NCBI GenBank assembly: GCA_947624945.1
Contig: CANQMJ010000068.1
Span: 1-12,431 of the forward strand
Reading direction: 5' to 3'
DNA: 12,431 bases
Source of the DNA: an uncultured Clostridia bacterium
GTDB taxonomy: Bacteria > Bacillota > Clostridia > Oscillospirales > CAG-272
In this document: in pieces, positions 6,820 to 12,431 of the stretch
Layout: each line of letters begins with the position of its first letter
Numbering within the stretch: the stretch's first letter is position 1
Made by a program: the position numbers and the translations under genes
The notes under the pieces: model-generated
What the model was told of the DNA's origin: nothing
Databases searched by the model: none
Seen by the model: only the letters and a program-made list of their open reading frames with translations

Positions 6820-6878
6820 ACACGTTTTCGCGAAGCGAAAACGTGTCGCAGGTCGTAGCGTCAGCTGCGAACTGCCGC
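6820..6878. repeat. Diverged direct repeat, copy B, with 12-bp hairpin
   Basis: A perfect 12-bp stem (ACACGTTTTCGC at 6820-6831 against GCGAAAACGTGT at 6835-6846, loop GAA) leads into the 44-base block 6835-6878 matching 6486-6529. It lies about 50 bases upstream, in the minus direction, of the promoter at 6743-6771. Copy A is placed likewise relative to the alr promoter, but about 90 bases away. Confidence 0.8.
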
Positions 6879-6970
6879 TCACCGCGGATGTTCGTGCAGT
6901 CTGCCTCCACCGGCAGCTACCTTTGCACATCTGACGTGGTGACGTCTTTCACACCTTCGAATAGGTTTTT

Positions 6971-7008
6971 GACAAGGGGGACTTTCTCGCAAGAAAGTCC
7001 CCCTTGTC
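6971..7008. repeat. Perfect 17-bp hairpin in non-coding DNA
   Basis: GACAAGGGGGACTTTCT and its exact reverse complement are separated by CGCA. There is no T-run after it on either strand (TTTTT precedes it on plus), so it is not a standard terminator. It resembles the hairpin at 10488-10525 in having a long G-run, an A/T-rich upper stem and a tiny loop, suggesting a dispersed intergenic hairpin element. Confidence 0.85.
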
Positions 7009-7138
7009 GAACCCGAAAGAGGCTCCCGTGTGTTCGTCGATGTTATCCAGTCGGCGGCAAAAAAGGCATTGGGGCGTAGACCGCGTCAATATACCGGCAT
7101 AACAGCTCCCTCGCGACGTATCGACTGCGCCGCCTACA

Positions 7139-7226
7139 CGTCGTGTCTGCGTCGGATGATGGACGCGCCGGGCATCGCACGAGCACGGTACATATAGGTG
7201 TAGCTGGAAAGCCTACGGCACGTTGC
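7139..7226 (+). repeat. Inverted repeat, right copy (partner 6536-6621)
   Basis: This plus-strand stretch corresponds to the minus strand of 6536-6621, with exact or near-exact blocks at both ends (7139-7154 and 7203-7226) and diverged sequence between. I see no consensus promoter beside this copy. Confidence 0.75.
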
Positions 7227-7285
7227 CATTACTCGGTCGGCGGCGCGTTTGCATCGCGAAAAGTGTGGCGTTGCTATAGCTTGGA

Positions 7286-7299
7286 CGACAAATTTGTCG
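7286..7299. promoter_or_regulatory. 14-bp perfect palindrome upstream of the 7337 promoter
   Basis: CGACAAATTTGTCG is identical on both strands and ends 37 bases before the -35 of the next promoter. The distance suits an activator or repressor site, but no known operator is recognised. Confidence 0.35.
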
Positions 7300-7336
7300 A
7301 ACAGAATCTTTTCATAAAAAGTTTACCTCTCCGCCA

Positions 7337-7365
7337 TTGACAAAAGGGCGACGCGGGTATATCAT
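7337..7365 (+). promoter_or_regulatory. Sigma-A promoter of the 467-residue protein
   Basis: TTGACA (7337-7342, perfect), 17 bases, then TATCAT (7360-7365, 5/6). Transcription should begin near 7372, leaving a leader of about 39 bases to the ATG at 7411. An in-frame ATG at 7366 would fall before this start point, which helps rule it out. Confidence 0.85.
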
Positions 7366-7410
7366 ATGTGTAATACAGAGAGTATAACAGTTACTTTACG
7401 AGGGACGAAA

Positions 7411-8814
7411 ATGACATACGAAGAATATAAAAAATCGGGACTCGACCTGTCGGCGCTCGGATTTATGCGCGGGGACGAGGACGGCGGCTATATGTGCGAC
7501 CCCGTCGGCGCGCGCGTGCTCGGCTGGTGCGGCGTCGACGGCATACATTTTTCGACCGTTTCGGGCTGCGAAGTTGTGTTCGCGATCTCGCCGATGAATT
7601 TCTACGACCATGACGTGCAGCCGGTCGCGAAGGATTTCGACGAATTCCTGTCGCTGCTTCTGACGTGCCGCGATACGGCGGCGATCGAGCAGGCGTGGCT
7701 CATGGACGCGGACGCGTTTGCGGATTTTGTGAACGGCGTCGAGGTAACGGACGATGTAAAAACCGCGCTCGACGCGCTCAAAGGCGCGGGAGTTGACGAG
7801 CTGTCGGTTGCGGACGCATACAGGATCCTGCGCGAAAGAGCGGAATCGTTCGATGTGAAACGGCTGGAATTCCCGCCGGAATATTATGAAAATATGCCCG
7901 AGCCGACACCGGTGTGGAGCATCGACTACGAGGGCGACACGAGCGGCGGCGAGGTGCGCGTCGACAAATCGTTTGAGTGGTGCGGCGAGACGTGGCGCGT
8001 TTTGGCGTATCACGACTTCAAAAAAGGGCTGCTCGTCGACATCATGCGCGTGCCGGACCCCGAGATGCTCGCAACATATCAATATAAATACGGCGACCCG
8101 GAGTCGCTGACGGAGGAAGAGCGCGAGCACGCGGAGGAGGAAAATCCGTTTTCGTCGGCGCCGCGCGCGGAGCTGACTGTGAATGGCGAGACGCTGCATC
8201 AGTCGCGTATGTCGTGCATATATCATGTGCCGGAGATGAGCAACGTCGACACGTACGCAGCCGCGGTGAAGGAGCATTACGGTATCGACGGGGAAACGTT
8301 CGTCATTTACCGCGCCGCGTTCAACTCGAAGCGCGGACGCGGCGGGCGAAAGATATCGTCGATGTCGATAACGCTTTCGGCGGAGCAGAAGCTTGTAACG
8401 CTTTCGACGTTCTCCCCGACAGGCGCGGGCGGCAGCGTAAAATTCACGACGCTCGACGGCACGGAGCACACATTGACGGTGACGTCGTTTTCCGACAGTG
8501 TGCTCGACATGCCGAGCATGAACGGGTATGAATTCCCGACCGCCGCGGTCGAGATGGAGTATGTGATAGTGCCGCCGGCGGAAAACGTGACCGTCGCGGA
8601 CGCGAACGGCGGCGACAGCCCGAAATATGATGCGAGAAAGAACGAGCTTTCCGTAATAGGCGGCGCGGACGGTCCGACCGCGTTCATATTCTCGCGAAAG
8701 CAGACAAAGCCCGGCGCCGTCACGTCAAATCCGCGGTTTTCGCGCACGCGTGTGACGTGGTGTGTGCGGGAGCGCGACACGCGGACGAAGCCCGTGACGC
8801 TTGATATAATATAA
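7411..8814 (+). CDS. Unrecognised multidomain protein with C-terminal IGGADGPT motif
   Basis: A 467-residue soluble protein that I cannot assign. The N-terminal ~110 residues (SGLDLSALGFMRG, GVDGIHFSTVSGCEVVFAISP, then a helix with DFDEFLSLLLTCRDTAAIEQAW) look like a self-contained module, possibly SUKH/Knr4-like, known to me only as a pattern in Clostridial proteins. Residues 170-390 are probably beta-rich. Near the end, SVIGGADGPTAFIF (414-427) carries the IGGADGPT signature of Na+-pumping decarboxylase beta subunits, without their membrane helices, so that activity is not implied. A basic Arg/Thr-rich tail (431-467) follows. The ATG at 7411 has GAGGG six bases upstream; an earlier ATG at 7366 lies upstream of the predicted transcription start. 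It is a single-gene unit with its own promoter. Confidence 0.8.
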   Translation: MTYEEYKKSGLDLSALGFMRGDEDGGYMCDPVGARVLGWCGVDGIHFSTVSGCEVVFAISPMNFYDHDVQPVAKDFDEFLSLLLTCRDTAAIEQAWLMDADAFADFVNGVEVTDDVKTALDALKGAGVDELSVADAYRILRERAESFDVKRLEFPPEYYENMPEPTPVWSIDYEGDTSGGEVRVDKSFEWCGETWRVLAYHDFKKGLLVDIMRVPDPEMLATYQYKYGDPESLTEEEREHAEEENPFSSAPRAELTVNGETLHQSRMSCIYHVPEMSNVDTYAAAVKEHYGIDGETFVIYRAAFNSKRGRGGRKISSMSITLSAEQKLVTLSTFSPTGAGGSVKFTTLDGTEHTLTVTSFSDSVLDMPSMNGYEFPTAAVEMEYVIVPPAENVTVADANGGDSPKYDARKNELSVIGGADGPTAFIFSRKQTKPGAVTSNPRFSRTRVTWCVRERDTRTKPVTLDII

Positions 8815-8819
8815 GCATG

Positions 8820-8846
8820 GCGGCGGGGGCAAAAAGCACCCGCCGC
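8820..8846 (+). terminator. GC hairpin after the 467-residue gene, no T-run
   Basis: GCGGCGGG pairs with CCCGCCGC around a GC/GC inner pair with one G-A mismatch and an AAAAA loop, five bases after the stop codon. A run of T does not follow, so intrinsic termination would be weak; the placement still suggests a 3'-end structure. Confidence 0.5.
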
Positions 8847-8874
8847 AGCTGTAAAACTTTAGACATTATAACGA

Positions 8875-8903
8875 TTGCGGACGCGGTCGAAGTATGGTAT
8901 ACT
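8875..8903 (+). promoter_or_regulatory. Possible extended -10 promoter upstream of the arg operon
   Basis: TTGCGG (3/6), 17 bases, then TATACT (5/6) preceded by TGG, giving an extended -10 (TGnTATACT). A transcript would carry a leader of about 280 bases into argG, starting near an 8-bp stem CGATACGG/CCGTATCG (8909-8916 with 8947-8954). It would read through the ArgR-like boxes. Confidence 0.4.
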
Positions 8904-8963
8904 CGACACGATACGGGTCGATGTGCGATGATGCCGTCTGCGGAAGCCGTATCGAAGACGAAA

Positions 8964-8981
8964 AGTGAATATTCATTCAAA
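8964..8981. promoter_or_regulatory. ArgR-type box (distal)
   Basis: TGAAT-ATTC-ATTCA (8966-8979) has both half-sites of the ARG box consensus TGAATnnnnATTCA. A further half-site TGAAT begins at 8985. The box lies about 150 bases upstream of the argG promoter and could act in DNA looping or on the upstream promoter. Confidence 0.6.
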
Positions 8982-9080
8982 ATGTGAATGTGACGTCATA
9001 ATGACGGCGGCGATACAGCCGAAAAAAGCAATGCACTGCGAAAAAATGAAGCGCCGCACATACGAAATCAACATTTGCAA

Positions 9081-9119
9081 AATGAATATGCATGCGAAAA
9101 TTGTGAATATTATTTCACT
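9081..9119. promoter_or_regulatory. Tandem ArgR-type boxes at the argG promoter
   Basis: Two 18-bp boxes, TGAAT-ATGC-ATGCG (9083-9096) and TGAAT-ATTA-TTTCA (9104-9117), are offset by exactly 21 bases, the spacing of paired ARG boxes bound by one ArgR hexamer. The proximal box is a palindrome (GTGAA/TTCAC) with one change from consensus and ends eight bases before the -35. Repression by ArgR with arginine is expected; no argR gene is in the window. Confidence 0.65.
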
Positions 9120-9126
9120 TTTCCCC

Positions 9127-9155
9127 TTGACAAACATGAAAATACGCATTATAAT
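9127..9155 (+). promoter_or_regulatory. Perfect-consensus sigma-A promoter of the arg operon
   Basis: TTGACA (9127-9132), 17 bases, TATAAT (9150-9155), matching both hexamers exactly. The -10 is framed by CGCAT and ATGCG. The leader from about 9162 is short and includes AAGGAG (9175-9180). Such a strong core promoter fits a repressor-controlled gene. Confidence 0.93.
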
Positions 9156-9189
9156 ATGCGCATAAATATACGATAAGGAGCTTTTACAA

Positions 9190-10419
9190 ATGGATAAGAG
9201 CAAAATAAAGAAGGTAGTCCTCGCCTATTCGGGCGGTCTTGACACGTCGATAATCATCCCGTGGCTCAAGGAAAATTACAACAACTGCGAAGTCATCGCG
9301 GTGTCGGGCAACGTCGGTCAGGCGGACGAGCTCGAGGGACTCGAAGAAAAGGCGCTCAAAACGGGCGCGTCGAAGCTGTATGTGCTCGACCTCACCGACG
9401 ATTACGTCGACAACTACATAATCCCGACGATGAAGGCGGGCGCGGTCTACGAAACGTACCTGCTCGGCACGTCGCATGCGCGTCCCTGCATCGCGAAGGG
9501 GCTTGTCGAGATAGCGCTCAAGGAGGGCGCGGATGCCATCTGCCACGGCTGCACGGGCAAGGGCAACGACCAGGTCAGATTTGAGCTCGCGATAAAGCAT
9601 TTCGCACCGAATATGCCGATAATAGCGCCGTGGCGCGAGTGGACGATAAAGTCCCGCGACGAAGAAATAGATTACGCGGAAGCGCACAACGTGCCGCTCA
9701 AGATAAACCGCGAGACGAACTACTCGAAGGATAAGAACCTCTGGCACCTCTCGCACGAGGGACTTGACCTCGAGGACACAGGCAGCGAGCCGATGTACGA
9801 GAAACCCGGCTTCCTCGAAATGGGCGTTTCTCCCATCGCGGCTCCCGACGAGCCTACATATATAACGCTCGATTTCGAAGAGGGCACGCCGGTAGCGCTC
9901 AACGGCGAGAAGATGTCGGCGAAGAACATAATCCTTGCGCTCAACGAGCTCGGCGGCAAGAACGGCATAGGCATAATCGACATCGTCGAGAACAGACTCG
10001 TCGGCATGAAGTGCCGCGGCGTCTATGAGACTCCCGGCGGAACGATACTCTACGCGGCTCACGAAAAGCTCGAATCCATATGCCTTGACAAGATGACGCT
10101 GCACGAAAAGCAGAAGCTGTCGATAACGTTCGCGGAACTTGTCTACAACGGTCAGTGGTTCACGCCGCTTCGCGAGGCTCTGTCCGCGTTCGTCGACAAG
10201 ACGCAGGAAAAGGTCACGGGCAAGGTCAGATTAAAGCTCTACAAGGGCAACATAATAAACGCGGGCGTTTGGAGCGAGAATTCGCTTTATAGCGAGGAGA
10301 TCGCGACGTTCGGCGAGTCCGACTACGATCAGAAGGATTCCGCAGGCTTCATCAACCTCTACGGTCTGCCGATAAAGGTGCAGGCTATGGTGGACGCAAA
10401 AAACGAGGCAAAAAAGTAA
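9190..10419 (+). CDS. argG: Argininosuccinate synthase
   Basis: Argininosuccinate synthase (409 residues, normal length) joins citrulline and aspartate using ATP, the penultimate step of arginine synthesis, in the cytoplasm as a tetramer. The N-terminal ATP-pyrophosphatase loop is AYSGGLDTS (12-20). Other family signatures are GTSHARPCIAKGLVE (93-107) and CTGKGNDQVRFE (121-132), followed by APWREW and the citrulline/aspartate-binding region around NLWHLSHEG. The ATG has AAGGAG nine bases upstream. It is the first gene of the arg operon, behind a perfect promoter and ArgR-like boxes. The gene looks intact. Confidence 0.98.
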   Translation: MDKSKIKKVVLAYSGGLDTSIIIPWLKENYNNCEVIAVSGNVGQADELEGLEEKALKTGASKLYVLDLTDDYVDNYIIPTMKAGAVYETYLLGTSHARPCIAKGLVEIALKEGADAICHGCTGKGNDQVRFELAIKHFAPNMPIIAPWREWTIKSRDEEIDYAEAHNVPLKINRETNYSKDKNLWHLSHEGLDLEDTGSEPMYEKPGFLEMGVSPIAAPDEPTYITLDFEEGTPVALNGEKMSAKNIILALNELGGKNGIGIIDIVENRLVGMKCRGVYETPGGTILYAAHEKLESICLDKMTLHEKQKLSITFAELVYNGQWFTPLREALSAFVDKTQEKVTGKVRLKLYKGNIINAGVWSENSLYSEEIATFGESDYDQKDSAGFINLYGLPIKVQAMVDAKNEAKK

Positions 10420-10487
10420 TAATTCACCGCACATCATATTGATTCCGAACATAAAAAACCGGTAATAAAAGTTCTTGAAACGGGGGT

Positions 10488-10525
10488 GCGGGGGAGAAAC
10501 TTCTTAAAAGAAGTTTCTCCCCCGC
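10488..10525. repeat. Perfect 18-bp hairpin in the argG-argH gap
   Basis: GCGGGGGAGAAACTTCTT and its exact reverse complement are separated by AA, filling most of the gap and ending 15 bases before the argH ATG. It is followed by CAAAAACAG with no T-run, so it is not a typical terminator. It could stabilise the argG 3' end, limit argH expression, or be a dispersed intergenic repeat like that at 6971-7008. Confidence 0.85.
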
Positions 10526-10540
10526 CAAAAACAGTTTAAT

Positions 10541-11914
10541 ATGAAATTATGGCAGGGACGCACGGACGGCGTGACCGACAAGCTCGCGGACGAGTTCAAC
10601 TCGTCGATCGGGTTTGACAGCCGGATGTACAAAGAGGACATAACGGGCAGCATCGCGCACGCGGAAATGCTTGCGAAGCAGGGAATAATCACCGACGCGG
10701 ACGCGGAAACGCTCGCCGCGGGACTGCGCGGCATACTTGCCGACATCGAGTCGGGGAAGCTCAAAATAGACATGTCCGCCGAGGATATCCATATGTTCGT
10801 CGAAGCTGTTTTGACCGAGCGCGTCGGCGACGTCGGCAAAAAACTGCATACGGCGCGAAGCAGAAACGATCAGGTCGCGCTCGACGAAAGGCTTTATCTG
10901 CGCTCGTGGATTGAGAGCGAGACTGAGTCGCTGAAGGCTCTGATACGCGCCGTCGCCGACAAGGCGGAGGCCCACGCCGAAACTATCGTACCCGGCTATA
11001 CGCATCTCCAGCGCGCGCAGCCGATCACGTTCGGTCACCATCTCTGCGCGTACGCGATGATGCTTTTGCGCGACCTCGACAGGCTCGCGGACTGCAAGCG
11101 CAGAATGAACGTCTCCCCTATCGGTTCATGCGCGCTCGCGGGCACGACGTATAATACCGACCGTGCGTTCGAGGCGGAGCGCCTCGGATTCGACGCAGTA
11201 TGCGAGAATTCTATCGACGGCGTGTCCGACCGCGACTTTTCCGTCGAGCTGATGGCGGATATAGCGATACTGATGATGCATCTGTCGCGGTTCGCGGAAG
11301 AGATAGTTTTATGGTCGAGCTGGGAGTTCAGATTCGTCGAGCTCGACGACGCGTACACGACGGGGTCGTCCATCATGCCGCAGAAGAAAAACTCCGATAT
11401 GGCTGAACTCGTCAGAGGCAAGACGGGACGCGTCTACGGCGACCTCATATCGCTTTTGACGACGCTGAAGGGTCTGCCGCTTGCGTACAACAAGGATATG
11501 CAGGAGGACAAGGAGAGCGTCTTTGACGCATGCGACACTGCGAAGATGGCGGTCGACATATTCACCGGCATGGTGTCGACGATGAGGGTGAACGAGGCGA
11601 GCATGAAAAACGCCGCGGGCGCTGGCTTCATCAACGCGACCGACCTCGCCGATTACCTCGTCGGACGCGGACTGCCGTTCCGCGAATCGTATAAGATATC
11701 GGGGCGGATCGTCGCCCGCTGTATCGCGGACGGGAAAACGCTCGAAACGCTGCCGCTCGAAACGTACCGCGAATATTGCGATCTCATCGACAAGAGCGTA
11801 TACGACGCCGTCGATATGGAGGCGTGCGTCAGACGGCGCGTCAGCTACGGCGGCACGTCGCCCGAGTCGGTGAGACGGCAGATAAAATATGTGAGGGAGA
11901 TGCTCGGAGAGTGA
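10541..11914 (+). CDS. argH: Argininosuccinate lyase
   Basis: Argininosuccinate lyase (457 residues, normal length) splits argininosuccinate into arginine and fumarate, the last step of the pathway. It belongs to the fumarase/aspartase superfamily and works as a tetramer. Seen are the N-terminus MKLWQGRTDG, HTARSRNDQVALD (103-115), PGYTHLQRAQPITFGH (151-166) with the conserved Thr-His, and the signature GSSIMPQKKN (275-284) with its catalytic serine loop. The start fits the usual ArgH N-terminus, yet no Shine-Dalgarno sequence precedes it: the preceding bases are a hairpin arm and CAAAAACAGTTTAAT. It is 121 bases after argG, and its stop overlaps the argC start. Confidence 0.97.
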   Translation: MKLWQGRTDGVTDKLADEFNSSIGFDSRMYKEDITGSIAHAEMLAKQGIITDADAETLAAGLRGILADIESGKLKIDMSAEDIHMFVEAVLTERVGDVGKKLHTARSRNDQVALDERLYLRSWIESETESLKALIRAVADKAEAHAETIVPGYTHLQRAQPITFGHHLCAYAMMLLRDLDRLADCKRRMNVSPIGSCALAGTTYNTDRAFEAERLGFDAVCENSIDGVSDRDFSVELMADIAILMMHLSRFAEEIVLWSSWEFRFVELDDAYTTGSSIMPQKKNSDMAELVRGKTGRVYGDLISLLTTLKGLPLAYNKDMQEDKESVFDACDTAKMAVDIFTGMVSTMRVNEASMKNAAGAGFINATDLADYLVGRGLPFRESYKISGRIVARCIADGKTLETLPLETYREYCDLIDKSVYDAVDMEACVRRRVSYGGTSPESVRRQIKYVREMLGE

Positions 11915-12431
11915 CTAAGGTATTCATAGACGGCTCCGCCGGAACGACGGGGCTGCGCATACATGAAAGACTCGCAGGGCGCGCCGACATCGAGCTTTGC
12001 ACGCTGCCCGACGAGGTGAGAAAAGACGCGGACGCGAGAGCGGCGGCGATAAACGGCGCCGACATCGTGTTTTTGTGCCTGCCCGACGCGGCGGCGGTCG
12101 AAGCCGTCGGCATGATAAAGACGTCGAACACGCATACGCGCGTTATCGACACGTCGACGGCGCACAGAGTCGCGGACGGCTGGACGTACGGCTTTCCCGA
12201 GATTGGCGGCAGGCGCGAGGCGATAAAGGACGCGCGACTCGTCGCGAACCCGGGCTGCCACGCGAGCGGATTTATCGCGCTTGTCACACCGCTCGTCGAG
12301 GCGGGGATAATAGACCGTGCGGATAAAATATCGTGTACGTCGCTGACCGGGTATTCGGGCGGCGGCAAAAAGATGATAGCGGAGTATGAAGCGGACGGCC
12401 GCGACGCGCTCCTCGATGCGCCGAGACTGTA
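11911..12431 (+). CDS. argC: N-acetyl-gamma-glutamyl-phosphate reductase, type 2, 3' part beyond window
   Basis: The first 173 codons of ArgC, the NADPH-dependent reductase that makes N-acetylglutamate semialdehyde in arginine synthesis. The N-terminus VFIDGSAGTTGLRIHERL (residues 4-21) is the Rossmann nucleotide-binding loop. The compact form, with FPEIGG at 95-100 and catalytic Cys116 in NPGCHASGF, matches the shorter type 2 ArgC rather than the roughly 345-residue type 1. The start is GTG, overlapping the argH stop as GTGA, with AGGGAG about ten bases upstream inside argH, indicating translational coupling. The C-terminal part, including the later catalytic His, is outside the window. Confidence 0.93.
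   Translation, partial: MTKVFIDGSAGTTGLRIHERLAGRADIELCTLPDEVRKDADARAAAINGADIVFLCLPDAAAVEAVGMIKTSNTHTRVIDTSTAHRVADGWTYGFPEIGGRREAIKDARLVANPGCHASGFIALVTPLVEAGIIDRADKISCTSLTGYSGGGKKMIAEYEADGRDALLDAPRL

Larger units (their letters stand above)
6313..7336. other. Gene-poor repeat island between divergent genes
   Basis: About 1 kb without a gene I can support, lying between the first alr-operon gene (minus) and the 467-residue protein (plus). It holds two promoter-bearing direct repeats, a 44-bp diverged direct repeat, a 32-bp exact tandem duplication, an inverted copy of about 87 bp, and several hairpins (GGGCAA/TTGCCC at 6404-6419, plus those listed separately). Reading frames crossing it are Arg-rich and change frame across the 32-bp repeat, so they look like by-products of a stop-poor, CG-rich sequence. 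Stretches 6880-6970 and 7009-7138 show nothing I can name. Confidence 0.7.

Noticed and set aside
7143..7340. Short plus-strand frame sharing AGKPTARC with a minus frame in the other repeat copy
   Set aside because: The shared residues follow directly from the inverted DNA repeat (6536-6559 against 7203-7226), so they are not independent evidence for a protein.
7366..7410. Upstream in-frame ATG for the 467-residue protein
   Set aside because: It lies right after the -10 hexamer, before the expected transcription start, and has no ribosome binding site. The ATG at 7411 has GAGGG six bases upstream.
7396..8469. 357-codon minus-strand open frame
   Set aside because: It opposes the promoter-driven 467-residue gene and its product is Arg/His-rich with no recognisable pattern.
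8806..8811. TATAAT near the end of the 467-residue gene
   Set aside because: No -35-like hexamer occurs at a suitable distance upstream; it is simply the codons for the last residues.
8991..8998. TGACGTCA palindrome
   Set aside because: Eight bases can occur by chance, and no bacterial regulator with this site is suggested by the context.
8847..9189. T-box or riboswitch leader for argG
   Set aside because: No T-box signature (such as GGGTGGnACCGCG) or specifier-type stem and no terminator/antiterminator pair is visible. The ArgR-like boxes explain regulation better.
9184..10104. 306-codon minus-strand open frame over argG
   Set aside because: It is antisense to an unmistakable argG and has no family motif or ribosome binding site.

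Overview
The window looks like chromosomal DNA from a Clostridia-type Firmicute, probably an uncultured gut lineage. Coding regions are GC-rich, with many CG-containing codons and frequent ATA for Ile. Intergenic regions hold AT-rich sigma-A promoters (TTGACA-17-TATAAT) and GAGG/GGAGG ribosome binding sites. A domain-swapped GH3 glycosidase, a tiny Cys-rich membrane protein and an 'IGGADGPT' tail fit that assignment. It is inferred from style and not from a marker gene.

Layout. Positions 1-2880, minus strand: a two-gene glycan module. A promoter (2852-2880) drives a GH3 beta-glycosidase (479-2827), followed by an SGNH/GDSL hydrolase (1-468) that runs off the left edge. Positions 2931-6385, minus strand: a probable single operon from a promoter at 6357-6385 to a terminator at 2931-2956. 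In transcription order it encodes a two-helix membrane protein (5692-6312), a lipoprotein (5007-5591), alanine racemase alr (3856-5010, start overlapping the lipoprotein stop), a Cys-pair protein (3174-3818) and a 33-residue membrane miniprotein (2974-3075). Positions 6313-7336: a gene-poor island of about 1 kb with diverged repeats, including two promoter-bearing direct repeats, a 32-bp tandem duplication, an inverted copy and perfect hairpins. Positions 7337-8846, plus strand: a well-defined promoter, an unrecognised 467-residue protein ending in an IGGADGPT motif plus a basic tail, and a GC hairpin. Positions 8847-12431, plus strand: the arginine operon argG-argH-argC (argC cut by the window end), with a perfect-consensus promoter and an array of ArgR-type boxes.

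How the genes work together. argG and argH convert citrulline to arginine and argC acts earlier in the pathway, so the right side is an arginine biosynthesis operon probably repressed by ArgR. alr supplies D-alanine for peptidoglycan, and its operon partners are mostly envelope-associated proteins of unknown role. The GH3 and SGNH enzymes probably trim and deacylate imported oligosaccharides; neither shows a signal peptide.

I see no rRNA, tRNA, CRISPR array or transposase, and no convincing new defence or mobile system. The most unusual parts are the repeat island, the hairpin ahead of an SD-less argH, and several small or unrecognised proteins.
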